From CAVVSD01 sp963750895 (lineage in GTDB: Bacteria > Actinomycetota > Thermoleophilia > Solirubrobacterales > Solirubrobacteraceae), in the NCBI GenBank assembly GCA_963750895.1, contig CAVVSD010000005.1, positions 1-64,000 on the forward strand: 64,000 bases of DNA. Direction: 5' to 3'. The first letter of the stretch is position 1; the number at the start of each line of letters is the position of its first letter. The notes below the pieces were generated by a model, which had not been told where the DNA came from, did not search any database, and was given only the letters and a program-made list of their open reading frames with translations. The position numbers were made by a program, and so were the translations under genes. Below are positions 16,788 to 25,518 of the stretch, piece after piece.

Positions 16788-18191
16788 TCAGGCCGCGGCC
16801 GGGATGACGTTCTGGTTGATCTGGAACACGTTCAGCGGGTCGTACTGCGCCTTGACCCGCGCGAGGCGGTCGTAGTTGCCGCGGTACGTCGCCCGCACGC
16901 GGTCCTGGCCCTCGCCCTCGCCCATGAAGTTGACGTAGGCGCCGCCGGCGGAGTACGGGTGCGTCGCATCCCAGTAGCCGACGCACCAGTCGCGCAGCTC
17001 GTCCGCCTTCGCCGGGTCGGGGTCGACGGCGAAGACCACGCCCGACCAGCCGCCCTCGCGGTAGCTGAACGCCGTGTCGTCGCTGCCGACGTCGCGGACC
17101 GCGCCGTCGATCGGGTACAGGTGCATCGTCGAGAGCATCGTCGGGAGCTTCGAGCTCCACTCGAGGTGCGTGTCGATGAGCTCGTCGGTGATCTCCGTGA
17201 CGACGTCGCCGCGCCAGTAGCACTGCAGCCCCTTGGGGTACAGCGGGTCGAACATCCCCTGCATCGCGGCGTGCGGCATGGGCTGCACGCCGTGGAGCGC
17301 CGGGGTGCCCACCTCGAGCGCGGGCGCCAGCAGCGCCGCCGCGTCCTCCTCGGACACGCCCACGAGGCACCAGACGATGGCGCACACCTTCTTGAGATGC
17401 AGCTCCTCCGGGAAGTCCGGCACGGGCGGCACCGTCAGCGTCGCGAAGAACCCGTTCACCGCGCGCGGCGCCGCCGGGAGGAAGTCCCGGTACCAGCGCA
17501 GGACCTCCGGGAGCTGCTCGATCGGCCACATCGTCGGGCCGGCGATCACGGTCGATCCGACCGGGTGCGTGCGGAACTGGAACTCCGTGACGATGCCGAA
17601 GTTCCCACCACCGCCGCGCAGCGCCCAGAACAGCTCCGGGTGCTCGTCGGCGCTCGCGTGCACCTTCGTGCCGTCGGCCAGCACCACCTCGGCCCCGATG
17701 AGGCTGTCGATCGTGAGGCCGAAGCGGCGCGAGAGGTGGCCGATGCCGCCGCCGAGCGTGAGCCCGCCGACGCCGGTCGTGGAGATGATCCCCGACGGGG
17801 TGGCGCGGCCGTGCTCGCCGGTCGCCGCATCGACGTCGGCCCACGTGCAGCCTCCGCCCACGCGGACGGTCTCGGTGGCGGGATCGACGACGACGTCCTT
17901 CATCCCGCTGAGGTCGATGACGATCGCGTCGTCGGCGACGCCGAGGCCGCCGCCGTTGTGGCCGCCACCGCGCACGGCGACGCGCTTGTCGTGTGCGCTT
18001 GCGAACGCGAGTGCGCGTGCGACGTCCTGCGCGCTCGAGCAGATCACGATCGCGGCGGGGCGCTTGTCGATCATGCCGTTGTGGACGGCGCGGGCGTCGT
18101 CGTAGCCGGCGTCGCCGGGGCCGACGATGCCATCGGACAGCTCGGGGAGGTCGCGGCGTGCGACCTCGGCCAGGGAGGTTGTGGTGCTCAT
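16788..18191 (-). CDS. FAD-linked oxidase, berberine-bridge-enzyme family
   Basis: A 467-aa flavoprotein. The PCMH-type FAD domain covers about 35-220: RGGGHNGGGLGVADDAIVID contains His78, the usual site of covalent 8-alpha linkage to FAD, and GVGGLTLGGGIGHLSRRFGL is the second FAD motif, which has no Cys where bicovalent members carry one, so single attachment is expected. The C-terminus YDPLNVFQINQNV is the BBE domain end. Such enzymes oxidise sugars, alkaloid-like or other alcohols with oxygen. Divergent from a LuxR ATPase regulator with a palindrome between them, which may control it. Confidence 0.85.
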   Translation of the reverse strand: MSTTTSLAEVARRDLPELSDGIVGPGDAGYDDARAVHNGMIDKRPAAIVICSSAQDVARALAFASAHDKRVAVRGGGHNGGGLGVADDAIVIDLSGMKDVVVDPATETVRVGGGCTWADVDAATGEHGRATPSGIISTTGVGGLTLGGGIGHLSRRFGLTIDSLIGAEVVLADGTKVHASADEHPELFWALRGGGGNFGIVTEFQFRTHPVGSTVIAGPTMWPIEQLPEVLRWYRDFLPAAPRAVNGFFATLTVPPVPDFPEELHLKKVCAIVWCLVGVSEEDAAALLAPALEVGTPALHGVQPMPHAAMQGMFDPLYPKGLQCYWRGDVVTEITDELIDTHLEWSSKLPTMLSTMHLYPIDGAVRDVGSDDTAFSYREGGWSGVVFAVDPDPAKADELRDWCVGYWDATHPYSAGGAYVNFMGEGEGQDRVRATYRGNYDRLARVKAQYDPLNVFQINQNVIPAAA

Positions 18192-18245
18192 GGGGCGACG
18201 CTACGTCCGCCCCGCCGGCGCGGCATGACCCGGCCTGACCCACTT

Positions 18246-18260
18246 GGGACGGTCCGTCCC
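18246..18260. promoter_or_regulatory. Palindrome in the oxidase/LuxR divergent promoter
   Basis: The sequence GGGACGGTCCGTCCC is an inverted repeat of two 6-bp arms around GTC, placed 55 bp upstream of the oxidase start and 46 bp upstream of the regulator ATG. Spacing and symmetry suit a binding site for a dimeric regulator, most simply the LuxR protein encoded next to it. Confidence 0.4.
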
Positions 18261-18305
18261 GAGCACTTGCACGTGCCTGGGATGATCAGACCTGACTATT
18301 CGCCG

Positions 18306-21254
18306 ATGGTGCACAAGCTTCCTGGTCCGCTCCGCCTGACCCCCTCGTTCCCGTTCGCGGGACGCTCGAGGGAGCTGGCGACGCTGCGGGACCTCATCCC
18401 GGCGCCCGACGGCGACGGGCTGCGGTTCGTCCTCGTCGGCGGCGAGGCCGGCTCGGGCAAGAGCCGCCTGGTCCGCGAGTTCGCACAGGAGGCGGACGCC
18501 GCGGGTGCCTTCGTCCTGTACGGAGCGTGCGATGCGGTGGTCCAGCGCCCGTACCGCCCGTTCGTCGAGGCGCTCGACCAGCTCGCGCGCGTCGCGGATC
18601 CCGCGGAGCTGCGCGCCGACCTGGGCGAGGGCGGCGGCGAGCTCTCGCGCCTGCTGCCGGACCTGTCCCAGCGCGTCGGCGGGCTCGCGGTGCCGGCGGC
18701 GGCGGATCCCGACACCGAGCGCCACCGGCTGCACAGCGCGATCTCCGACCTGCTCACCGCCGTGAGCAGGCGCACGCCGCTCGTCGTGATCGTCGAGGAC
18801 GCCCACTGGGCGGATCCGCCGACGCTGCTGCTCCTGCGCCACCTCGCCCGCGGCGCACCGGACGCGCACGGGCTCGTCCTCACGACGTTCCGCGACACCG
18901 AGGCGGAGATCCCGGAGACGCTGTCGTCCGCGCTCGCCGACCTGCGGCGCACGGAAGGCGTGGTCCGCGTGCGGCTCGCCGGTCTGAGCGCGGAGGAGAT
19001 CGCGGAGTTCGTCGATCTCGCCGGCGACCGCGATCCGCGCGCCGAGCAGGGCGAGGTCGCACGCTCGCTGCGCGAGCTGACCGGCGGCAACGCGTTCCTC
19101 ATGACCGAGCTGTGGCGGACGCTCGTCGACTCCGAGGCGCGCTGGGAGGGTGGCTGGCCGGACGGGACGCTCGCCGACCTGCGCAGTCCCGAGGGCGTCC
19201 GGGAGGTCGTGGGCCAGCGCCTCGCCCGCCTGGACACGGCGACCATCGACGTCCTCGAGCTCGCCGCCGTCGCCGGGCACGAGTTCGATCTGTCGATCGT
19301 CGGCCGTGCCGGCCCGGCGCTGGAGCAGGCGGTCGCGCACGGGATGATCGAGGAGGTCCCGTCGCGGCAGCTCGCCTTCCAGTTCACCCACGAGCTCGTG
19401 CGCCGGGCGCTCTACGACCGCATGCCGGGGCTGCGGCGCGCCGAGCTGCACCTGCGCGTGGGCGAGGCGCTCGAGCGCGACGCCGGCGACCGGCCGCGGG
19501 TCGCCGATCTCGCCTACCACTTCGCCGCCGCCGCGCCGATCGACGGGCCCGAGCGCGCCGTGGAGTACGCGTTGCTCGCCGGCCGCGAGGCCATCGCGAC
19601 GCTGGCCTACGACGAGGCCGAGGCCCGGTTCGCGGCGGCGCTCTCGATCGGCATGACGGACCCGCGGCGCGTCGCCGAGACACAGCTGGAGCTCGGCACG
19701 GCCTGCTCCCGCGGAGGTCGATCGGAGCGCGCGATCGCCGCCTACCGCGCGGCGGCCGACCTCGCCCGCGATCTGGACGATGCCGAGCTGCTGGCCACCG
19801 CCGCGGTCGGGTTCGAGGAGGCCTGCTGGCGCCCGGCGATCGTGGACCAGGGCGCGATCGAGCTCCTCTGGGAGGCGTCGGACGCGTTGCCGGAGGACGA
19901 TTCCACGCTGCGCGTGAAGGTGCTCGCCGGGCTGGCCCGCGCCCTCGACTTCGTGGGCGCCTCGGAGGACAGCTCACCCGTGCGCGAGGACGCGGAGTCG
20001 ATGGCGCGGCGCCTGGACGACCGGCAGGGACTCGCCAAGGTCCTCGTGCGGTCGTACTGGTCGCGCGACGTGCGCGAGTTCGCGCAGACGCTGGACATGC
20101 TCGCCGAGGCGCGCGACCTCGCGCACGGGGTCGGCGACGACGAGCTGGAGATCGACGCGCGCGAGTGGCGGGTCGCCGGTCTCATCGCGCTCGGCGACCT
20201 CGGCCGCGCCCACGAGGAGCACGAGGAGGTGCTCTCCATCGCGCACCGGCTGCGCCAGCCGTTCCCGATGCACGTCGCCGAGCACTACGCCTCGACGCTC
20301 GCGCTGTGCGACGGGCGCCTCGCGGATGCGGAGGCGTCGGCGCACCGGTCCCACGAGTGGGCGCGCCTGTTGACCGGCCGCCCGCCATCGGGCATCCACG
20401 GCATCCAGATGTTCAGCATCCGCCGCGAGCAGGACCGCCTCGACGAGCTGTCCGGCGTCATGCGCCTCCTCGTCGGCGGCGACGCCCCGGGCGGCGCCTG
20501 GCGCCCCGGCCTGGCCGCGCTCCTCGCGGAGCTGGGGCTCGAGGCCGAGACGCAGCGTGAGCTCGACGACATCCGGCGGGAGGGCTTCGACGCGCTGCGC
20601 GCGTCGCTCTGGCTCGCCTCGCTCAGCTACCTGGCCGACGCATGCGCCGCCGTGGGGGACGCCGACCTCGCTGCCCTGCTGTACCCGGAGCTCGCGCCGC
20701 TGGCGGGCGGGAACGTCGCGATCGGACACGGGGTCGTCTGCTACGGCGCGGCCGACCGGTACCTGGGGCTGCTCGCCGCGACGCTCGGCGAGCACGATCT
20801 CGCCGCCGACCACTTCGAGGAGGCGCTGACGATCAACCGGCGGATGCATGCCCCGACGTGGGTCGCCAACACGCTCCTCGCGTACGGCCGCACGCTGCAG
20901 AGCCGCGGGCGCAGCGCCGACGTCAGAGCCGCGTCCGCGCTGCTGTCGGACGCCGTGACGCTCGCGGAGGGCACCGGGCTGCCCATGGTGCTCCGCCGCG
21001 CGCGCGAGCTCGGCGGCGACGCCGCGCCCCGCGCGCCGCTGCCGGACGAGCTGTCGTCGCGGGAGGTCGACGTGCTCCGGCTCGTCGCCACCGGTCGCAG
21101 CAACCGCGAGATCGGCGCGGAGCTGTTCATCAGCGGCCACACCGTCGCCAACCACATGCGCAGCATCCTGCGCAAGACCGGGGCGGCGAACCGCACCGAG
21201 GCGGCCGGGTACGCCTATCGCCATTCCTTGCTCGACCCTGGCGACCCTCGTTAG
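18306..21254 (+). CDS. Large LuxR-family ATPase regulator (LAL/STAND)
   Basis: A 982-aa regulator: AAA-type ATPase at the N-terminus (Walker A GEAGSGKS at residues 46-53, Walker B VVIVEDAHWADPPT), a long TPR-like middle, and a C-terminal LuxR helix-turn-helix (LPDELSSREVDVLRLVATGR and GHTVANHMRSILRKTGAANR). ATG 18306 starts MVHKLPGPLRLTPSFPFAGR, putting the ATPase domain directly at the N-terminus. Divergent from the BBE oxidase and followed 9 bp later by DUF4242, with which it is probably co-transcribed. Likely senses a small ligand by its helical repeats; the ligand is unknown. Confidence 0.88.
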   Translation: MVHKLPGPLRLTPSFPFAGRSRELATLRDLIPAPDGDGLRFVLVGGEAGSGKSRLVREFAQEADAAGAFVLYGACDAVVQRPYRPFVEALDQLARVADPAELRADLGEGGGELSRLLPDLSQRVGGLAVPAAADPDTERHRLHSAISDLLTAVSRRTPLVVIVEDAHWADPPTLLLLRHLARGAPDAHGLVLTTFRDTEAEIPETLSSALADLRRTEGVVRVRLAGLSAEEIAEFVDLAGDRDPRAEQGEVARSLRELTGGNAFLMTELWRTLVDSEARWEGGWPDGTLADLRSPEGVREVVGQRLARLDTATIDVLELAAVAGHEFDLSIVGRAGPALEQAVAHGMIEEVPSRQLAFQFTHELVRRALYDRMPGLRRAELHLRVGEALERDAGDRPRVADLAYHFAAAAPIDGPERAVEYALLAGREAIATLAYDEAEARFAAALSIGMTDPRRVAETQLELGTACSRGGRSERAIAAYRAAADLARDLDDAELLATAAVGFEEACWRPAIVDQGAIELLWEASDALPEDDSTLRVKVLAGLARALDFVGASEDSSPVREDAESMARRLDDRQGLAKVLVRSYWSRDVREFAQTLDMLAEARDLAHGVGDDELEIDAREWRVAGLIALGDLGRAHEEHEEVLSIAHRLRQPFPMHVAEHYASTLALCDGRLADAEASAHRSHEWARLLTGRPPSGIHGIQMFSIRREQDRLDELSGVMRLLVGGDAPGGAWRPGLAALLAELGLEAETQRELDDIRREGFDALRASLWLASLSYLADACAAVGDADLAALLYPELAPLAGGNVAIGHGVVCYGAADRYLGLLAATLGEHDLAADHFEEALTINRRMHAPTWVANTLLAYGRTLQSRGRSADVRAASALLSDAVTLAEGTGLPMVLRRARELGGDAAPRAPLPDELSSREVDVLRLVATGRSNREIGAELFISGHTVANHMRSILRKTGAANRTEAAGYAYRHSLLDPGDPR

Positions 21255-21263
21255 CATCGGCAC

Positions 21264-21521
21264 ATGCCGCTCTACATCATCGAACGCCGGTACGCCGAGC
21301 GGATGGAGCCGACGGGCGACGATGTGCTGCAGATCGAGGAGGCCAACGCCGACGAGGGCGTGAGCTGGATCTTCTCGTTCCTGAGCGCGGACAAGCACCG
21401 CTCGTACTGCCTCTACGAGGCGCCCAGCCCCGATGCGATCATCGCCGCCGCCGAGCGCGCCGGTCTGCCCGCGGACGTCGTCACCGAGGTGACCCGCGTC
21501 ACCGCGGACACCTTCCGTTAG
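21264..21521 (+). CDS. DUF4242 protein
   Basis: An 85-aa ferredoxin-like-fold protein starting MPLYIIERRYAERM. The strand pattern VSWIFSFLSADKHRSYCLYE, followed by APSPDAIIAAAERAGLPAD, is the DUF4242 signature; a Streptomyces member has been described as nickel-binding. It follows the LuxR ATPase gene by 9 bp, a pairing I have seen in actinobacteria, and its stop overlaps that of the convergent regulator at 21518 by 4 bp. Could act as a ligand-presenting or accessory factor; no direct evidence. Confidence 0.75.
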   Translation: MPLYIIERRYAERMEPTGDDVLQIEEANADEGVSWIFSFLSADKHRSYCLYEAPSPDAIIAAAERAGLPADVVTEVTRVTADTFR

Positions 21522-24280
21522 CTGGACGCCTCGTGCTCGGCGAGCGCCCGCGCGAGCTCGACGCGTGAGCTGATGTCGAGCTTGGAGAAGATCTTGCTCA
21601 GGTGGTGCTCGACCGTCCGCCGGCTCACGAAGAGCTGGGATGCGACCTCGCGGTTCGAGGCGCCCTCGATGACGTAGCGCGCGATCTGCAGCTCCTGCGG
21701 GGTGAGCTGCACCGGCGCGTCCGCGCCCGCGCGGCGGGACGTCTCGCCGCTGGCCCGCAGCTCGGCGCGGGCGCGCTCCGCCCAGCCGGCCGCACCGAGC
21801 GCCTCGAAGCCGGCCTGCGCCGCACGCAGGTGCGTGCGGGCGTCGAGGCGGCGGCGTGAGCGCCGCAGGTGCTCGCCGTAGACGAGGCGGGTGCGCGCCA
21901 GCTCGAACGGCCGGCGCAGGCCGGAGCCGCGCTCGATCGCCTCCTCGAAGCAGCGGTCGGCCTCCTCGACGTCCTCGGCCAGCAGCCCGCGCAGCCGCGC
22001 GGTGATCGCCGCCCAGGACACCGAGCCGACGGCGGTGCCCCAGCTCTCGTAGCGCTCGAGCGCGGCGCGGGCGACGTGCGGCTGCCCGACCCGCGCCGCG
22101 GCTTCCACGACGTCCGGCGATGCGAGCAGCGAGACGAGCGGCGTCGGCGGCGCGTCGCCGCCCTCCCCCAGCATGAGCAGGTGGGCGAGCGCCTCCGCGG
22201 GCCGTGCGTGGCCCAGCTCCAGGCGACCGAGCGCCCAGCGGGCGTGCTGCGACGCGGCGCCCAGGCCCTGGGCGGTCGCCGCCTCGAGCGCCTCGCCTGC
22301 CTTGGCCTCGCACTCCTCGGTCGCGCCCCGCACCGCCGCGATGCTCGCGAGGAGGCTCAGGACGTAGCAGCGATCGGTCTCCTGCCGCGTCTCGACGGCG
22401 AGGCGCAGCGACTCCTCCGCGTTGGCGGCGGCGTTGCCGTAGCGGCCGACGGCGAGATCCATCGCCGCGGTCAGGCACAGCGCGTAGGGCAGCTCGCCGA
22501 TCGCACCCTGCGCGCGCAGGATGTCGACGGCGCGGCCGTAGCCCGCCTGGGCGGCGTCCTCGTCGCCGAGGTACAGCGCAGCGGCCGCGGCGGAGATCCA
22601 GGCCCGTGCGTCCGTCGAGGAGGGCTCGGGGACCACGACGCGCCGCAGCTCGGCGGCGCCCGCGTCGAGCTCACCGCGCAGCAGCAGTGCGCTGCCGACG
22701 AGCAGCGCCTGGGTCGAGGCGTGCTCGGGGCAGTCCACGTGGATGCGGGCGGCGACCTCGCTCACCGCGTCCGACCAGGCAGGGTCGCCCGCCCACCACG
22801 ACGCCTCGCCGGCGCGCAGCACGAGCGGCAGCGCGAGATCGGGCCGGGTGTCGACCGCCTCCCGGGCGCCGTCCATGAGGACCTTGAAGCCGTCGGCCAG
22901 GGCGCCGCGCTCGAGCGCACACGATCCGTGCAGCAGGGCGAGCGCGGCGTGGTCGGCGTCATCGGCCAGGAGCGGGCGGACCTGCTCGATGAGCTCGAGG
23001 ACGCGGTCCGTGCGCCCCGACCGCCAGCTCGCCTCGGCGGCGTGGAGGAGTCGCTTGCCCCGTGGGCCGTCGGCGGTCGTCAGCAGCGCCGCGCGCTCGT
23101 AGGTCGCCGCGGCCGCGGCATGCGCGCCGCGGTGGCGCGCCTGGTGGGCGGCGGCGTCGAGGTCGGCGGCGATCGCGTCGTCCGGGCCCTGCGCGGCCGC
23201 CGCGCGATGCCAGGCGCGGCGCGCCTGGTCGCCCGCGGCGCCGAGGACCTCGGCGAGCGCGAGGTGGGCGGTGCGGCGCTGGCGGGAGATCGCGCTGCGG
23301 TAGACCGCGGACCGCACGAGCGGATGACGCACCGCGATCCGCGTGCCGTCGACGACGACGAGCCGCGCCTCCTCCAGCTCGTCGAGCGCGTCGGGATCGA
23401 TCCCGAGCTTGGCGGCGGCGTCGCAGACGGTGTGCAGCTGCTCGGTGTCGTCGGCGGCGACGACGAGCAGCAGGGCCTGGGCGGCGTCCGACAGCCCGCT
23501 CGCCTGGCCGATGAACGCGCGCTCGACGCCCTCGCCGATCGGCAGCGGCTCGGTCAGCGGGACGCCTCCGGCGAGCTGCGCCGGCGTGAGGGAGGCGGGG
23601 AGCTCGAGCAGCGCGAGCGGGTTGCCGCCCGCGATGTCCAGGAGGCGCGCGCGGACGTCGGGGTCGATCCGCTGCGGGAGCAGCTGCGCCGCGGCCGCGG
23701 GCTCGAGGCCGCCGACGCGCAGCTCGGGCAGCGGCGGCAGGGCCAGGCCCCGGGGGTCCCCGTCGCGGGCGGCCAGCAGCAGCGCGATGCCCTCCGCGTC
23801 GAGCCTCCGTGCGACGGACAGCAGCACGTCGGCGGAGGAGCGGTCGAGCCACTGCGCGTCGTCGACCACGCAGAGCACGCCGCTGCCGTCGGCGACGTCG
23901 GACAGCAGCGTGAGCGTCGCCAGCGAGATGAGGAACGGGTTGTCGATCGGGCCGTCGGCGAGGCCGAACGCGCGCCGCACCGACGCAGCCTGCGGGCCGG
24001 GCAGGCACTCGAGGCGGTCGAGCACCGGGCGCAGCAGCTGGTGCAGGCCGGCGAACGCCAGGTCGGACTCCGACTCCAGGCCAACCGCCTGGAGCACGGG
24101 CATGTCCTCGCCGGCGGCCGCGACGGCGTGACGCAGCAGCGCGGACTTGCCGATCCCCGCCTCGCCGCGCAGGACGAGCACGTCGCTGCGGCCGGCGCGG
24201 GCGCCGTCCAGCAGCGACTCGACCCGACCGCTCTCCTCGTCCCTGCCGCGCAGCGCCTCGAGCGCGACGCTCACCGCCAT
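21518..24280 (-). CDS. Large LuxR-family ATPase regulator (LAL/STAND)
   Basis: A 920-aa protein with the same plan as its neighbour but a different sub-type: Walker A GEAGIGKS at residues 39-46, Walker B LCVVDDAQWLDRSSADVLL, helical repeats, and a C-terminal LuxR domain (LTPQELQIARYVIEGASNRE, RRTVEHHLSKIFSKLDISSR). LAL activators of this type switch on nearby genes when ATP and ligand bind. It ends against DUF4242 (4-bp convergent overlap) and starts 33 bp from the end of the MetE/UROD-like gene on the same strand, so read-through from that gene is possible. Confidence 0.88.
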   Translation of the reverse strand: MAVSVALEALRGRDEESGRVESLLDGARAGRSDVLVLRGEAGIGKSALLRHAVAAAGEDMPVLQAVGLESESDLAFAGLHQLLRPVLDRLECLPGPQAASVRRAFGLADGPIDNPFLISLATLTLLSDVADGSGVLCVVDDAQWLDRSSADVLLSVARRLDAEGIALLLAARDGDPRGLALPPLPELRVGGLEPAAAAQLLPQRIDPDVRARLLDIAGGNPLALLELPASLTPAQLAGGVPLTEPLPIGEGVERAFIGQASGLSDAAQALLLVVAADDTEQLHTVCDAAAKLGIDPDALDELEEARLVVVDGTRIAVRHPLVRSAVYRSAISRQRRTAHLALAEVLGAAGDQARRAWHRAAAAQGPDDAIAADLDAAAHQARHRGAHAAAAATYERAALLTTADGPRGKRLLHAAEASWRSGRTDRVLELIEQVRPLLADDADHAALALLHGSCALERGALADGFKVLMDGAREAVDTRPDLALPLVLRAGEASWWAGDPAWSDAVSEVAARIHVDCPEHASTQALLVGSALLLRGELDAGAAELRRVVVPEPSSTDARAWISAAAAALYLGDEDAAQAGYGRAVDILRAQGAIGELPYALCLTAAMDLAVGRYGNAAANAEESLRLAVETRQETDRCYVLSLLASIAAVRGATEECEAKAGEALEAATAQGLGAASQHARWALGRLELGHARPAEALAHLLMLGEGGDAPPTPLVSLLASPDVVEAAARVGQPHVARAALERYESWGTAVGSVSWAAITARLRGLLAEDVEEADRCFEEAIERGSGLRRPFELARTRLVYGEHLRRSRRRLDARTHLRAAQAGFEALGAAGWAERARAELRASGETSRRAGADAPVQLTPQELQIARYVIEGASNREVASQLFVSRRTVEHHLSKIFSKLDISSRVELARALAEHEASS

Positions 24281-24312
24281 CCGAGGAGCCTACGGGAGCC
24301 CCTCGGGCGGCG

Positions 24313-25433
24313 CTACGCCGCCCGCATGTCGCGCGCGCACGAGGCGTGGACGTCCAGCACGACCGGCAGCTCGGACGGGTCGACGCGCCCGTACCCGCAC
24401 ACCGAGCCGATGCCGAAGTCCGCCAGGTGCTTGCGGGCCGCCTCGATGCGCTCGTGGTTGCCGTCCACGCCGTCGGTGTGGTGGATGAGGCCCAGGTAGA
24501 CCTTCGTGTCGCCGATGTCGAGGTCGTCCAGCGGCACGAAGAAGTCCGGTCCCGGGTGGCGGACGACCGGCATGTGGACGTAGTCGATGCGGCGGCCGGC
24601 GTTGGCGACGGTCTCGTTCGAGAGGCGCACGCACAGCGCGAGGTCCTCCATGGCGGTCATCGGCCACCCGCCCCACGTGCCGTAGCACCAGTGGTAGCCG
24701 ACGGGCACGTCCTCGGGGACGACCTTCGTGATGTCGGCGATGAGCGCGCCGTGACGCGCGTACTTCGCGTCGACGGTGTCGGCCGGCCAGAACGGGAAGT
24801 AGGACCCGTCGCCGATCGCGAGGTCGACGACCTCCCAGGCGAAGTCGAACTGGATGACGAGGTCCTCGGCGGGGATGACCTCGAGCATCCGCTCGATCTC
24901 CCGCCCGATCCCCTCGATGTAGGCGGCGTGGACCAGCGGCCACTGGCTCGTGTCGTCGAAGAACGCGTCGATCGCGCTGCTGGCGCCGGGGAGACAGCAC
25001 CTGGAAGCGCACGCCCGGCGGGGATCACACCCTCGTCGCGCAGGCCCTTGAACGTCTCGTAGGACTCCAGCGCGAAGCGCGCGTAGCCGAGGTCGTCGAA
25101 CCGCAGGTCGGTGACGCCGGGCTTCACGCGGAACGTCCACAGCTGGTTGCTGTCGGCCGCGGGACGCGCCTCGTCGGAGTCGTCGTGCTCGGGCTGCTCG
25201 AGCGCGCCCTCCGGCCGGTTCGTCTCGACGAGGTCCGGGTGCGCGGAGAAGATCCGCAGGGGCAGGAAGCCGACCCAGGTGACGCGGTCGCCGGTCTCGC
25301 CGTCGGGCAGCGACGGGACGTAGGGGCCGATCTTCTCCCCGCTGAGGCGCATGGCCTCGGCGGCGGTCTCGAACGGCATGCTGCCGACCAGCAGCACGTC
25401 GCCGGTCACCCGGCTGGTGGACGTTGAGCTCAT
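24313..25433 (-). CDS. MetE/UROD-superfamily protein, two frameshifts near 25000-25022
   Basis: About 370 aa once repaired. The start MSSTSTSRVTGDVLLVGSMP at 25433, the segment DLVIQFDFAWEVVDLAIGDG, YHWCYGTWGGWPMTAMEDLA and the end FGIGSVCGYGRVDPSELP form a TIM-barrel protein of the cobalamin-independent methionine synthase/uroporphyrinogen decarboxylase superfamily; this sub-family is a conserved actinobacterial one without proven function. The frame breaks twice within about 25 bases: EGVIPAG continues as VRFQV in a second frame and as CLPGASSAIDAFF in a third. Two adjacent indels look more like a local sequence problem than decay, since both flanks are intact. Methyl transfer to or from a thiol is the likely chemistry, by analogy only. 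Confidence 0.7.
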
Positions 25434-25518
25434 GCCGCGCAGCGTCGTCGGCGACGACGCCGGTCGCATCGGTGATCTCCGCAGAGTCGGGGCCGGTGGT
25501 ACGGTCGCAGCACAACGC

